NCBI GenBank assembly: GCA_021740785.1
Contig: JAIOZI010000034.1
Location: 1 to 49,965 of the forward strand
Source: Melioribacteraceae bacterium
Lineage (GTDB): Bacteria; Bacteroidota; Ignavibacteria; Ignavibacteriales; Melioribacteraceae
Length of the DNA stretch: 49,965 bases
Direction: 5' to 3'
Shown: one piece after another, positions 32,219 to 41,195 of the stretch
Numbering within the stretch: the stretch's first letter is position 1
How the letters are laid out: the number at the start of each line of letters is the position of its first letter
The notes under the pieces: model-generated
What the model was told of the DNA's origin: nothing
The model's input: the letters and a program-made list of their open reading frames with translations, nothing else
Databases searched by the model: none
Position numbers and translations under genes: made by a program

Positions 32219-33535
32219 ATGACTGATCAAAATCTTCTCGCAATGAATCCCCAAGAATTAAATGAATACTTAAACGAAAAGGATATCAAAAAGTTTTACC
32301 TAATTTACGATGACAAATCATCACAAATGACCGCTTCGCACCCTGAACTACAACCCTTAGCAGATTTTATCAGTAACGACAAACGCGATTTCGATAACCA
32401 TGAGGGCATTTTCGTAAAGTTAAGCAGCGCATATAATTCACTGCTGGCAGTCTTTGTACACAGAACCGACCGGGGTCAGAGCGCCGGCGGTACAAGATTC
32501 TGGCATTATTCAACTACCGAATCTTTTCTTCGTGACGGAATGCGTTTAGCGAAAGGTATGACTCATAAAAATGCACTCGCCGGTTTGTGGTGGGGAGGTG
32601 GGAAAGGTATCATAACTCACGATCCATCAATTGATAAAACGAATCCGGATATTAGAACACTTCTCTACCGTGAATTTGGAGAATTCATCACAACTTTACG
32701 CGGCTGCTATGTTACTGCAGAGGATGTCGGGACAAATGTCCGTGATATGGCAGAAATATTTTCACGCACGAGATTCACCACATGCATCCCCTTTAAATTC
32801 GGCGGAAGCGGAAATCCTTCGGTACCAACGGCGCGTGGAGTAGTCTCCGGAATAGAAGCAGCGCTCAACTTTTTGAATATGGGCGAAATTGAAAGCAAAA
32901 TTATTGCTGTTCAGGGATTGGGAAATGTCGGAAGACCATTAATAAAATTCCTCTTTGAAAAAGGTGCGAAAAAAATTATTGCTCATGATATCGATACTTA
33001 TAATTATGAAATTGCTGAGAAGGAATTTGAAAACGAGAACGTTGAATTAAAACTGGTTGACAAATCCGATACTTCAATATTCGGAATGGAATGTGATATA
33101 TTTTCGCCCTGCGCTGTTGGAGCCATATTAAATCCGGAAACCATTTCATTGTTGAAATCCAGAATTGTATGCGGTGCTGCAAACAACCAATTAGAGGATC
33201 CGGTTCGTGACGATAAACTATTAGCTGAAAAAAATGTTTTATTTGTCCCCGACTTTTTAACAAACCGGATGGGAATTGTAAACTGTGCCAATGAGCAATA
33301 CGGCTATGTTAATGATGATCCTTACATAGAAAAACACTTGCAGAAGGATTGGGAATATTCTATTTATCAGATGGCAATGAAAGTATTTAATCAATCGAAA
33401 GAAACAGGTGAATCACCGGCAAAAGCAGCAGTTAAAATTGCAGATGAATTGTCATTTATTGAACACCCGATATTCGGTCACAGGGGCAGACAGATAATTA
33501 ATTCACTTGTTGAAGACGAATGGCATAAAAATTAA
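32219..33535 (+). CDS. Glu/Leu/Phe/Val dehydrogenase family amino-acid dehydrogenase
   Basis: 438 residues. NAD(P)-dependent oxidative deamination of an amino acid to a 2-oxo acid. The substrate domain shows SAGGTRFWHY, then RLAKGMTHKNALAGLWWGGG followed by K129, the position of the essential lysine, and the Asp in YVTAEDVGT. The dinucleotide-binding domain has GLGNVG at 233-238. VCGAANNQLED is the conserved family segment near 320. The layout is closer to leucine/phenylalanine dehydrogenases than to hexameric glutamate dehydrogenases, but the substrate cannot be fixed. TGAGG lies before the ATG; the lipoprotein gene follows after 9 bp. Confidence 0.88.
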   Translation: MTDQNLLAMNPQELNEYLNEKDIKKFYLIYDDKSSQMTASHPELQPLADFISNDKRDFDNHEGIFVKLSSAYNSLLAVFVHRTDRGQSAGGTRFWHYSTTESFLRDGMRLAKGMTHKNALAGLWWGGGKGIITHDPSIDKTNPDIRTLLYREFGEFITTLRGCYVTAEDVGTNVRDMAEIFSRTRFTTCIPFKFGGSGNPSVPTARGVVSGIEAALNFLNMGEIESKIIAVQGLGNVGRPLIKFLFEKGAKKIIAHDIDTYNYEIAEKEFENENVELKLVDKSDTSIFGMECDIFSPCAVGAILNPETISLLKSRIVCGAANNQLEDPVRDDKLLAEKNVLFVPDFLTNRMGIVNCANEQYGYVNDDPYIEKHLQKDWEYSIYQMAMKVFNQSKETGESPAKAAVKIADELSFIEHPIFGHRGRQIINSLVEDEWHKN

Positions 33536-33544
33536 TTCTTATAA

Positions 33545-34264
33545 ATGAAATCAGTGAACAAATTACTTGCGGTAATTATTACTCTATTCGTTATCCTTAT
33601 GTCAGGCTGTTCGGCAGACGGGAAATTATCACAAAGCGAATTGAAAGAAATAGCATTAAAACCTTTCTTTGAGTGGAATATTGAAGACTGCAGCGGAATA
33701 ATCGCAGAATACAAACGCACCAATGTTGAGAACAGATCAACAACCAACCTCTCGGATGTGGATGTTGTTGTCAGCGCAATTCCCATGAATCTTGAAGTGA
33801 TTAAAGCAATGACAATGAAGGAAACTCTGCTGAAAAGATTATCTAATGAGGAATGCGAACACCGGTTGAAAATTTATCTCGAGGAATATACAAATTACAC
33901 ATACCTTCTCGAAGAAAAACAGATTGTACCTAAACCGACACCGGATTCAGCATCAATGAAAGGATTTTCATTTGAAGTGATATTTGAAAATATTACCGAT
34001 CCTTACCACCCGATAGAAATATTAAACGGCTATGAATATTTTTTTTTAGAGAATAGTGACGGAAAGTTCAGCCGTGTTGCAGAAATTTCCGGTAAGTATG
34101 TTGACCAGGATTTTTACCTGGACGGTTTTTTAACTGTTCATATATCCTTTTCCCCATTTACAGATGAAGGGGAATTAATCTTTCCCGATCAAAAGAAGTT
34201 GAGTGGAACTAAATTAATATTTAATGCGATATCGCAAAAACCAATTGAAATAGAATGGGAATAA
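33545..34264 (+). CDS. Predicted lipoprotein of unknown function
   Basis: 239 residues with a lipoprotein signal peptide ending in the lipobox LMSGC (Cys about residue 22), so it is exported and lipid-anchored. The mature part is rich in Glu, Lys and aromatic residues, with no repeat or catalytic motif I recognise. It is 9 bp after the dehydrogenase gene and 3 bp before the EamA transporter, so it may be co-transcribed with both. Confidence 0.75.
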   Translation: MKSVNKLLAVIITLFVILMSGCSADGKLSQSELKEIALKPFFEWNIEDCSGIIAEYKRTNVENRSTTNLSDVDVVVSAIPMNLEVIKAMTMKETLLKRLSNEECEHRLKIYLEEYTNYTYLLEEKQIVPKPTPDSASMKGFSFEVIFENITDPYHPIEILNGYEYFFLENSDGKFSRVAEISGKYVDQDFYLDGFLTVHISFSPFTDEGELIFPDQKKLSGTKLIFNAISQKPIEIEWE

Positions 34265-34267
34265 GTA

Positions 34268-35161
34268 TTGACTCAAAACAATGAGAACCACCTGATCCCT
34301 ATATTACAAGCTATCCTTGTTACTTTGCTTTGGTCGTCGTCGTTTGTGATTATCAAAATTGGGTTAGATGAGATTCCCCCTCTCCTTTTTGCCGGTTTGA
34401 GATATACACTTGCATTTATATTTCTTCTGCCTCTATTTATCAGAAGATCGAATTTTGTTTTAATAAAGGAAATCAATAAAACCGAGTGGATAAAATTGAT
34501 TATGCTCGGTCTAATTTTTTACACATTCACACAGGGCGCCCAGTTCTTAGGTTTATCGCTGCTGCCATCGGTTACTGTGAGTCTTCTTCTCAATTTTACT
34601 CCAATCGTTGTTGCGGTGATGGGAATAATTTTCCTTTCCGAAATTCCGATCACCCGGCAGTGGATCGGCTCAGCACTTTTTATTACCGGGGTGCTGGTAT
34701 ATTTTTATCCTATCGACTTAGCTTCCAATACGCTGCTGGGAATATTCGTGATGCTGTTCGGAGTATTGGCAAATTCAGGGGCGGCAGTATTGGGAAGAGA
34801 TATCAACAGGTCGAAAAAATTCTCACCGGTATTCATCACGACAATCAGCATGGGAATCGGGGCTGCTTTCCTTTTGGTTCCGAGTTTATTAGTTGACGGT
34901 CTGCCGCAAATCAGTTTAATGAACTGGCTGCTGCTTTTATGGATGGCAGTTGTTAATACCGCTTTCGCATTCACTTTATGGAACAAAACATTGCAGCATC
35001 TAACTGCTATTGAATCCAGTATAATAAACGGTACGATGCTTATACAAATTGCAATACTCGCATGGATCTTTCTCGGTGAATCAATCAGTTTAAAAGAGGG
35101 TATCGCGATGCTCATCGCGGCGGGCGGCGCCGTACTGGTACAAATAAAAAACAACAAATAG
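34268..35161 (+). CDS. EamA/DMT-family transporter
   Basis: 297 residues with ten predicted membrane helices in two EamA repeats (about 10-140 and 155-290). Typical family sequences are ILVTLLWSSSFVIIKIGLDE in the first helix and AFAFTLWNKTLQHLTAIESS in the second repeat. It is an inner-membrane permease for a small metabolite, often an amino acid or its derivative in this family; the specificity is unknown. The start appears to be TTG at 34268, 3 bp after the lipoprotein stop, since no in-frame ATG lies before the first helix. Confidence 0.85.
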   Translation: MTQNNENHLIPILQAILVTLLWSSSFVIIKIGLDEIPPLLFAGLRYTLAFIFLLPLFIRRSNFVLIKEINKTEWIKLIMLGLIFYTFTQGAQFLGLSLLPSVTVSLLLNFTPIVVAVMGIIFLSEIPITRQWIGSALFITGVLVYFYPIDLASNTLLGIFVMLFGVLANSGAAVLGRDINRSKKFSPVFITTISMGIGAAFLLVPSLLVDGLPQISLMNWLLLLWMAVVNTAFAFTLWNKTLQHLTAIESSIINGTMLIQIAILAWIFLGESISLKEGIAMLIAAGGAVLVQIKNNK

Positions 35162-35254
35162 CCTATTAACGATTTCACTTCTTCTGAATACTTAACTTGA
35201 TTATCTCAGTATATTTCAAATCACAGAGCGAAAAATTCTTTATAAGAAATTTGT

Positions 35255-35262
35255 TATCTTTG
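35255..35262 (+). promoter_or_regulatory. TAnnTTTG promoter box for the secreted nuclease
   Basis: TATCTTTG followed by CACTC is a textbook-looking Bacteroidota -7 box 31 bp before the start codon. A good upstream TTTG box is not visible at the expected distance. Confidence 0.55.
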
Positions 35263-35293
35263 CACTCATTTTTAAACATCGAAGCGGCTTGTT

Positions 35294-36946
35294 ATGTTAA
35301 ATACAAAATCACTAATACTGTTCATGGGTTTTTTATCTCAAATAACTTTTGGGATGAATCAATTCTCAGTTTCCGATACATTAATAAATTTCGGTGAGGT
35401 GTTAACGGGAACTTCAAGCAGTGAAACTATTGTAATTACTAATTCCTCAGATACCGGTATTCAAATTCTCGGCATTTATAACGAAGAGATAGAATTCAAA
35501 ACTAATTTGGTTGAACAAACAATTCCTCCGGGCAGTGAAGTGAATTTTGAAATTAGTTTTAAACCACGGCATAATATTGATTATACTGATTTCCTTTTCA
35601 TCGCTATGAGTGATACAAATGCTGTGATTACAATTGAGATGCACGGAACCGGGATTTACCAGGAAAATTATTATTCGCTTACCCAAAATCTTTGGGGAGA
35701 GGAATTGAAATCTACATTAACCGGCATAATCGACAACCATTACTCGCTCGGCTACACCGCAGCGCGCGATAATATGTATGCAAGTATTGATAACCACGGC
35801 GGATCGGTTGAATGCGTCTATACCGGCAGAACAGCCGAATTTAATACAAGAGCAGGCGCAAACGAAAACAGTTTTAATTGTGAACATACAATTCCGCAAA
35901 GTTTTTTTGACTCAAACGAACCGATGAGATCGGATATATTTCATCTTTACCCGACAGATGTAAATGCAAACAGCAGGCGCAGTAATTATGACTTCGGGAT
36001 TGTTACAAGCGGAATTACTTGGCAGGAAGGCGGATCAAAACTTGGGAAAAACGCACAGAACCTAACCGTGTTTGAACCCCGTGATGTTCATAAAGGCGAT
36101 GTTGCACGATCCCATTTTTATTTTATGATTCGATACGACGGCTCCTACGACGGATACCAAAACTCACAGGTTTTAGAAGAAGTATTCAGGCAATGGCATT
36201 TGAGCGACACCGTTGATGTTGGGGAAAAAAACCGGAACCAGGCGATTTATAATTTACAGAATAACCGCAATCCGTTTATTGATCATCCCGAACTTGTTGA
36301 ACGAATACCAAAATTTTTCGGTACTCAGTCTTATCAATTCCATCCCGAAATTTCATTGCCGTTAATATCAATTGATATGGATACGGTATTTCAATCGGAA
36401 ACAAGTGAATACATATTTACTATTGCCAATACTGGAATGGCTGAATTGTCAATCTCCTCAATCATTTTATCCGATACAAATTTTTCCGTGATTTATGATC
36501 AGGATATAATTGATGCCGAATCGAAAATGAATGTTATAATTAAGTTTAACGGTGTGGAAGAAATTACATCATACAGTTCCATTGTTACAATCGTAAGTTC
36601 GGACGAAGATGAACCGGAAATTGAATTGCCGGTTTCAATTGTCGTTGAGGAATTGACATCGGTTGAAGATTCAAGCTTTCCGGTCAATTTTTCATTGGAA
36701 CAAAATTATCCCAATCCGTTTAATCCAACAACAACAATAACCTTTTCTGTTCCCCAAAATGAATTTATTGTTTTGGATGTTTACAATCTACTTGGAGAAA
36801 AAATAACTTCTCTTCTTAACGAAGAAAAACCAGCCGGCAGATATGAAGTGTCTTTTAACGCTTCGAATCTTCCAAGCGGGACTTATTTCTATAGATTAAA
36901 TACCGGAAGCAATTCGTCAGTAAAAAAGATGATTTTGTTAAGGTAG
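35294..36946 (+). CDS. Secreted endonuclease I with T9SS sorting domain
   Basis: 550 residues. A signal peptide (1-20) precedes an Ig-like ASH/HYDIN-type domain (about 25-115, ending VITIEMHGTG). The endonuclease I (EndA/NucM) domain follows (about 120-350): FNCEHTIPQSFF carries the probable catalytic His198 and metal ligands, then HLYPTDVNANSRRSNYDFG. A second ASH-like domain covers about 350-455. The C-terminal type A sorting domain has LEQNYPNPFNPTTTITFSVP and ends KKMILLR. The enzyme should be exported through the type IX system and degrade extracellular DNA or RNA, for nutrition or biofilm turnover. No neighbour suggests an operon. Confidence 0.9.
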   Translation: MLNTKSLILFMGFLSQITFGMNQFSVSDTLINFGEVLTGTSSSETIVITNSSDTGIQILGIYNEEIEFKTNLVEQTIPPGSEVNFEISFKPRHNIDYTDFLFIAMSDTNAVITIEMHGTGIYQENYYSLTQNLWGEELKSTLTGIIDNHYSLGYTAARDNMYASIDNHGGSVECVYTGRTAEFNTRAGANENSFNCEHTIPQSFFDSNEPMRSDIFHLYPTDVNANSRRSNYDFGIVTSGITWQEGGSKLGKNAQNLTVFEPRDVHKGDVARSHFYFMIRYDGSYDGYQNSQVLEEVFRQWHLSDTVDVGEKNRNQAIYNLQNNRNPFIDHPELVERIPKFFGTQSYQFHPEISLPLISIDMDTVFQSETSEYIFTIANTGMAELSISSIILSDTNFSVIYDQDIIDAESKMNVIIKFNGVEEITSYSSIVTIVSSDEDEPEIELPVSIVVEELTSVEDSSFPVNFSLEQNYPNPFNPTTTITFSVPQNEFIVLDVYNLLGEKITSLLNEEKPAGRYEVSFNASNLPSGTYFYRLNTGSNSSVKKMILLR

Positions 36947-37226
36947 ATTGATTTCATGAACTAGAGGCAAGTGCGATTTGTGAAGAGCAAAGCGCATAGA
37001 GCAGAGGGTGAAAAGCTAAGACGTAAGAAATAAGAAGTAAGAAGTAAAAGAAAAGCTAAGGATGAAGAGTTGTTTTTGAATGGGAGAAAAGAGCATTAGA
37101 GAACGGGGAAATGCTAAGACATAAGATTTCTTTTATCAATTGTCAATAGTAAATAGTAAATATTCAATTATATATTTTCCATCCCATCAATAACTTAATT
37201 ACAGTTTAAAATCATCAGACCAATTT
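36947..37226. other. Low-complexity intergenic region
   Basis: Contains purine-rich degenerate repeats such as AAGAAATAAGAAGTAAGAAGTAAA split around 37020-37045 and short TAGTAAATAGTAAAT units. No gene, RNA or clear terminator seen. Confidence 0.5.
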
Positions 37227-37769
37227 TCACCCGGAAACAACTTCGATATCCGGACTAACCTCGCGCCTTAATAATTTTTCAATTGCAACCAACGTACCAC
37301 GAATTGAACTGGGACAAGAACCGCAGGCGCCCTGGTATTTTATTTGTATTCGAGTTCCTTCAATTCCAAGAACTTCCAATCCGCCGCCGTCACCTGCTAA
37401 CGCAGGTCGAACTTTCTGATCGAGTATCAGATTGACTTTTTTGAGCAATTCTGTTTCTTCAACTGAATCGGTTTCAATTTCTTTTTCAGGCGGAATTACC
37501 GCTACATCAAAGTTTGAGAGAGCATTAACAAAATTTCTCTGTATCATTCCCCACGAAATATTCGGATCCTTTTCAATCGTAATAAACTTGTCCATATAAA
37601 AAACAGAAACGATACCTTCGAGTTCGAAAATAATTTTCGCCAATGGATCGTTTGCAGCTTCTTCTTTACTCTGGAAATTTCGTGTTTCCCTCGATAACAA
37701 TCGTTGATTTACAATAAATTTCAATGCCTGCGGATTTGGTGTTAAATCCACATCCTGAACAATTAACAT
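37227..37769 (-). CDS. Nfu-type iron-sulfur cluster scaffold/carrier
   Basis: About 180 residues. The N-terminal Nfu_N domain (about 5-90, LTPNPQALKFIV and GIVSVFYMDKFITIEK) is joined by an acidic linker to the NifU-like C-terminal domain, which holds VRPALAGDGGGLEVL and the cluster-binding CGSCPSS (CxxC). Nfu proteins carry and deliver 4Fe-4S clusters to target enzymes. I set the start at the ATG at 37769 because GGAGG sits about 6 nt before it; an in-frame ATG four codons upstream is possible but lacks a site. The gene stands 212 bp after rsmI. Confidence 0.92.
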   Translation of the reverse strand: MLIVQDVDLTPNPQALKFIVNQRLLSRETRNFQSKEEAANDPLAKIIFELEGIVSVFYMDKFITIEKDPNISWGMIQRNFVNALSNFDVAVIPPEKEIETDSVEETELLKKVNLILDQKVRPALAGDGGGLEVLGIEGTRIQIKYQGACGSCPSSIRGTLVAIEKLLRREVSPDIEVVSG

Positions 37770-37993
37770 TTCTTCCTCCATTTCATGTTTACCACTTTAA
37801 CCGGGCAAACGAAATTTTAGTTCATTTTATATTTATGAGTCGAATCTAAAAAGCCAATTTGATTATTTTTGATTTCGATTTTATTGCTAAATCAAACAAT
37901 TTTGATGGTAATTTTACCATTTTTGAGCAAGCTCATTTATAACAATATCAAATTCGGAACAACTTTGCAATAGACGAAATTCTACATTATAAA

Positions 37994-38707
37994 TTATTTC
38001 TTAAACTTCCTGTTTTCAATTAACAGAACGAATTCTCCTTTTAAGTTTTGTTTTTCAACATAGTTTAAAACTTCAGAGACTGTTCCCCTTAAAAATTTTT
38101 CCCCGGGCATTGTAATTTTATACCCTACAACAATAAACTGTCCGTTTCCGAATGTGTTTAGAATATCATGCAATAATCTTTTCAGCCGGTACGGTGTTTC
38201 GAGAATTACTATCAATTCATTTAACTTTTTGATGTAATTAAGTTCCTGCCTGCGAACTTCCTTTTTAGGTGAAAGCCATCCGAAGTAATAAAATTTTTCG
38301 ATATCGAGTCCCGATGCGGTTAAAGTCGGCAGCAGCGAATTAGCTCCGGGAACCGGAATAATATCAACGTTATTATCGATGCATAATTCTACCAGGTAAT
38401 GACCGGGATCGGAAAAAAGCGGTGTGCCGCCATCCGAAAATAGAGCGGCTGTTTTTCCACCTAGTATTTCCATCAGAATATTTTTTGCAGACTCACTTTC
38501 GTTATGCTCATTGAGTTCCACGGGTACTGCTTCAATATCGAAATGTGATAATAATCTGCGCGCAGGTTTAATCTCTTCACAGATCAGCAAGTCGGCTGTA
38601 CGAAGAATTTTAAGTGCCCGAAAAGTAATATCGTCATAGTTTCCGATTGGAGTAGAAACCAGGAAAAGCTTACCGTTTGATTTTCCTTTCTTCATATTAG
38701 AATTCAT
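37994..38707 (-). CDS. rsmI: 16S rRNA (cytidine-1402-2'-O)-methyltransferase
   Basis: 237 residues of the tetrapyrrole-methylase fold. The first motif is LFLVSTPIGNYDDITFRAL; the SAM-binding loop is FSDGGTPLFSDPG where most RsmI proteins have SDAGTP; PVPGANSLLPTLTASGL follows. The length and the FYYFGWLSPKK segment fit RsmI, which methylates the ribose of C1402 in 16S rRNA. Bacteroidota-type genomes can encode a second RsmI-like protein, and the GG variant leaves some doubt which one this is. It starts 53 bp after the proS stop and is probably co-transcribed with it. Confidence 0.85.
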   Translation of the reverse strand: MNSNMKKGKSNGKLFLVSTPIGNYDDITFRALKILRTADLLICEEIKPARRLLSHFDIEAVPVELNEHNESESAKNILMEILGGKTAALFSDGGTPLFSDPGHYLVELCIDNNVDIIPVPGANSLLPTLTASGLDIEKFYYFGWLSPKKEVRRQELNYIKKLNELIVILETPYRLKRLLHDILNTFGNGQFIVVGYKITMPGEKFLRGTVSEVLNYVEKQNLKGEFVLLIENRKFKK

Positions 38708-38760
38708 ATAATGCTTTCAATAAAAGAATTAAACCCAGATTTTCCAATGAATTTTTTGGG

Positions 38761-40446
38761 TTAAACTAACTTTTCCAGTTCTTCGTATAAATTATCGAGG
38801 GAAACCTTCATTCTCTCGCCGGTTCTTCTAACTTTCACTTCAACGCTATTCTCTTTCAATCCTTTGCCTCCAACAATTATCTGCACAGGCATTCCGAGCA
38901 GATCGGCATCATTAAACTTAAATCCGGCTTGAACATTATTCCTATCATCAAATAGAACTTCGAAACCTTTTGCAGTTAAGTCATTATAAATTTTTCCGCA
39001 TGCATCTATAATTTCGTCAACTTTCATATTCAGTCCCATCAGATGAAATTGATACGGCGCGAGATTGTTATCCCAAATTATTCCGTTATCATCATAATTC
39101 TGTTCGAGATAACATGCCAATACCCTTTCAACACCTATACCGTAACTTCCCATAACGATCGGGTGAGCTTTGCCGTCTTCGTCCAAATAATTTGCACCGA
39201 GACTTTCGGAATATTTTGTTCCGAGCTTAAAGATATGTCCAAGTTCAATAGCTTTAAATACTTCTAAAGAATTTCCGCATCTAGCACATTTCTCCCCGGT
39301 TTCGATAACACGCAAATCGAAATATTCAACTGAAGGGACATCACGTTTCAAATCAATTCCACCGATGTGATAATCATTTTTATTCGCACCGCTGTAAAGA
39401 TTGTTAGCATCTTTTAATTTTATATCTGCTAGAATTCTGTATTTGAATCCAACCGGACCAATCGAACCTGCATCCGCGCCAGTAATATCTTTTAATTCCT
39501 CCTTATGACCAGGGCGCACGGTTCCGCCGAGAATTCCCTCTAATTTACTTTCATTTACTTCATTGTTCCCCTGCATTAAAATCAATACCGGGTTTCCGTC
39601 ATGAATGTATATTCTGGATTTAGCTGTTTCCTCTTCATCAATTTTCAGAAACTCGCACAACTCATCAATTGATTTTACATTTGGCGTGTGGATTTCATAA
39701 ACCTCTTTGCTCTCATAGTGGCGAACCGCACCATCAACAACAGACTCGGCAACCTCAATATTAGCAGCATAACCGCAACTTTCGCAGTAAGCAACCGTAT
39801 CTTCACCCGCATCGGATTTAACCATAAATTCTTCGGATTTACTTCCGCCCATTGCCCCGCTTGAAGCTCCGACAACAAAATAATTTATTCCGCATCTATC
39901 GAAAATTTTTCTGTAAGCTTTATCATGCAGCTCGTAAGAAATATCCAGCGCATCAGTATCTACATCAAATGTATAAGCGTCTTTCATTAAAAATTGTCTT
40001 CCTCTAATAACACCGCTGCGAGGTCTCGGTTCATTTCTGAACTTGGTTTGTATCTGGTACCAGATCTGCGGTAAATCTTTATATGATTTCAAAACACCGC
40101 GTGCATGAAATGTCATTATCTCTTCATGTGTTGGCGCTAAAACATAATCTCGATTTTTAATATGAAATAATGTATCGCCGAAGGCTTCAACACGCCCGGT
40201 CTCCTCCCAAATCTCAATAGGATTTAGTGCGGGAAGATGAAATTCCTGTCCGCCGATCGCATTCATTTCTTCGCGGATTATCTCCGTAATTTTTTTAATC
40301 ACTTTATACCCGAGCGGAAGGAATGAATAAATTCCAGCTGATACCTGTCGTACCATCCCGGAACGAATCATTAAAACATGACTTGGAATAACTGCTTCAG
40401 TTGGAACTTCTTTTAAAGTAGGGATAAATCCTTTGCTTAATTTCAT
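38761..40446 (-). CDS. proS: Prolyl-tRNA synthetase (bacterial type)
   Basis: 561 residues of the class II bacterial-type ProRS. Motif 1 lies around SGMVRQVSAGIYSFLPLGYK, motif 2 in FRNEPRPRSGVIRGRQFLMK and motif 3 in GSYGIGVERVL. A shortened insertion (INS) domain that edits Ala-tRNA-Pro appears to lie in the middle (about 225-385), and the C-terminal anticodon-binding domain begins near 455. Two CxxC pairs (CESC, CARC) are seen around the editing domain and may bind a metal. A TATTTTTG promoter box precedes it; rsmI follows. Confidence 0.94.
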   Translation of the reverse strand: MKLSKGFIPTLKEVPTEAVIPSHVLMIRSGMVRQVSAGIYSFLPLGYKVIKKITEIIREEMNAIGGQEFHLPALNPIEIWEETGRVEAFGDTLFHIKNRDYVLAPTHEEIMTFHARGVLKSYKDLPQIWYQIQTKFRNEPRPRSGVIRGRQFLMKDAYTFDVDTDALDISYELHDKAYRKIFDRCGINYFVVGASSGAMGGSKSEEFMVKSDAGEDTVAYCESCGYAANIEVAESVVDGAVRHYESKEVYEIHTPNVKSIDELCEFLKIDEEETAKSRIYIHDGNPVLILMQGNNEVNESKLEGILGGTVRPGHKEELKDITGADAGSIGPVGFKYRILADIKLKDANNLYSGANKNDYHIGGIDLKRDVPSVEYFDLRVIETGEKCARCGNSLEVFKAIELGHIFKLGTKYSESLGANYLDEDGKAHPIVMGSYGIGVERVLACYLEQNYDDNGIIWDNNLAPYQFHLMGLNMKVDEIIDACGKIYNDLTAKGFEVLFDDRNNVQAGFKFNDADLLGMPVQIIVGGKGLKENSVEVKVRRTGERMKVSLDNLYEELEKLV

Positions 40447-40477
40447 AAATATCTATCTGCCATTATTAAATAATCTG

Positions 40478-40485
40478 CAAAAATA
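40478..40485 (-). promoter_or_regulatory. TAnnTTTG promoter box for proS
   Basis: TATTTTTG on the minus strand, about 32 bp before the proS ATG. A TTTG lies upstream, but its spacing (16 bp) is shorter than usual. Confidence 0.45.
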
Positions 40486-40796
40486 ATAAATATATGCGCC
40501 ACAAACATGTTTTTAATACAATACTTATTAGCGTTCATTGAAGTCTTAATTCAGAAAGAGGTGATGTAATGTAAACCTTTTTTTATTTCACAACTAAAAG
40601 CAATTTATTTAGATCAATCTATGATACAATAATAAATAAATATGATTATAAAAAATCCCGATAAAATTTTTAATCTTAGTTTCATACAAAACCAATAATT
40701 TGTTTTTATTAAAATAAGGATAAGTGAATTAATATGAATAGACCTTTATAAATATTATTTTGCGAAGTAAAACATATAAACAATGGTTATTTCAAT
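40486..40796. other. Divergent intergenic region
   Basis: About 310 very AT-rich bases between proS and the RidA gene. I see no gene, RNA or strong hairpin. It presumably holds the promoter of the RidA operon, but no clear consensus box was found. Confidence 0.5.
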
Positions 40797-41186
40797 ATGA
40801 GCAAACGAGAAAATATTTCCAGCGGTACAAAATGGGAAATGGAATTCGGTTATTCGAGAGCTGTTAAAATTGATAATCAATTATTCATTTCCGGTACAAC
40901 TGCCGTTGATTTTGATGGAAAGATCGTCGGACCCGGCGATGCGTATCTTCAAACTAAATTCATTCTTCAAAAAATTGCTTTTACTTTGCGGGATGCGGAG
41001 CTTACTCTTGAAAATGTTGTGCGGGTAAGAATTTACACTACCAACATTGATGATTCCGAACATATTGGGAAAGCATTTGCAGAGTTTTTCAAAGATATTA
41101 AACCGGCTGCAACTATGATAGAAGTAAACAGGTTAATTGAAGATGACTTGCTTGTAGAAATTGAAGCCGATGCGATAATAAAATAA
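40797..41186 (+). CDS. RidA/YjgF-family enamine/imine deaminase
   Basis: 129 residues spanning one RidA domain. Conserved features: FISGTTAVDFDGKIVGPGDA, TLENVVRVRIYTT and IEVNRLIEDDLLVEIEADAI, where the Arg in VNRL is at the position that binds the carboxylate of the imine substrate in RidA. Active members hydrolyse reactive enamine/imine intermediates made by PLP enzymes. Here it is the first gene of a set containing a PLP-dependent decarboxylase, which fits such a role. The next gene begins 9 bp downstream. Confidence 0.85.
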   Translation: MSKRENISSGTKWEMEFGYSRAVKIDNQLFISGTTAVDFDGKIVGPGDAYLQTKFILQKIAFTLRDAELTLENVVRVRIYTTNIDDSEHIGKAFAEFFKDIKPAATMIEVNRLIEDDLLVEIEADAIIK

Positions 41187-41195
41187 GGTACTGTT

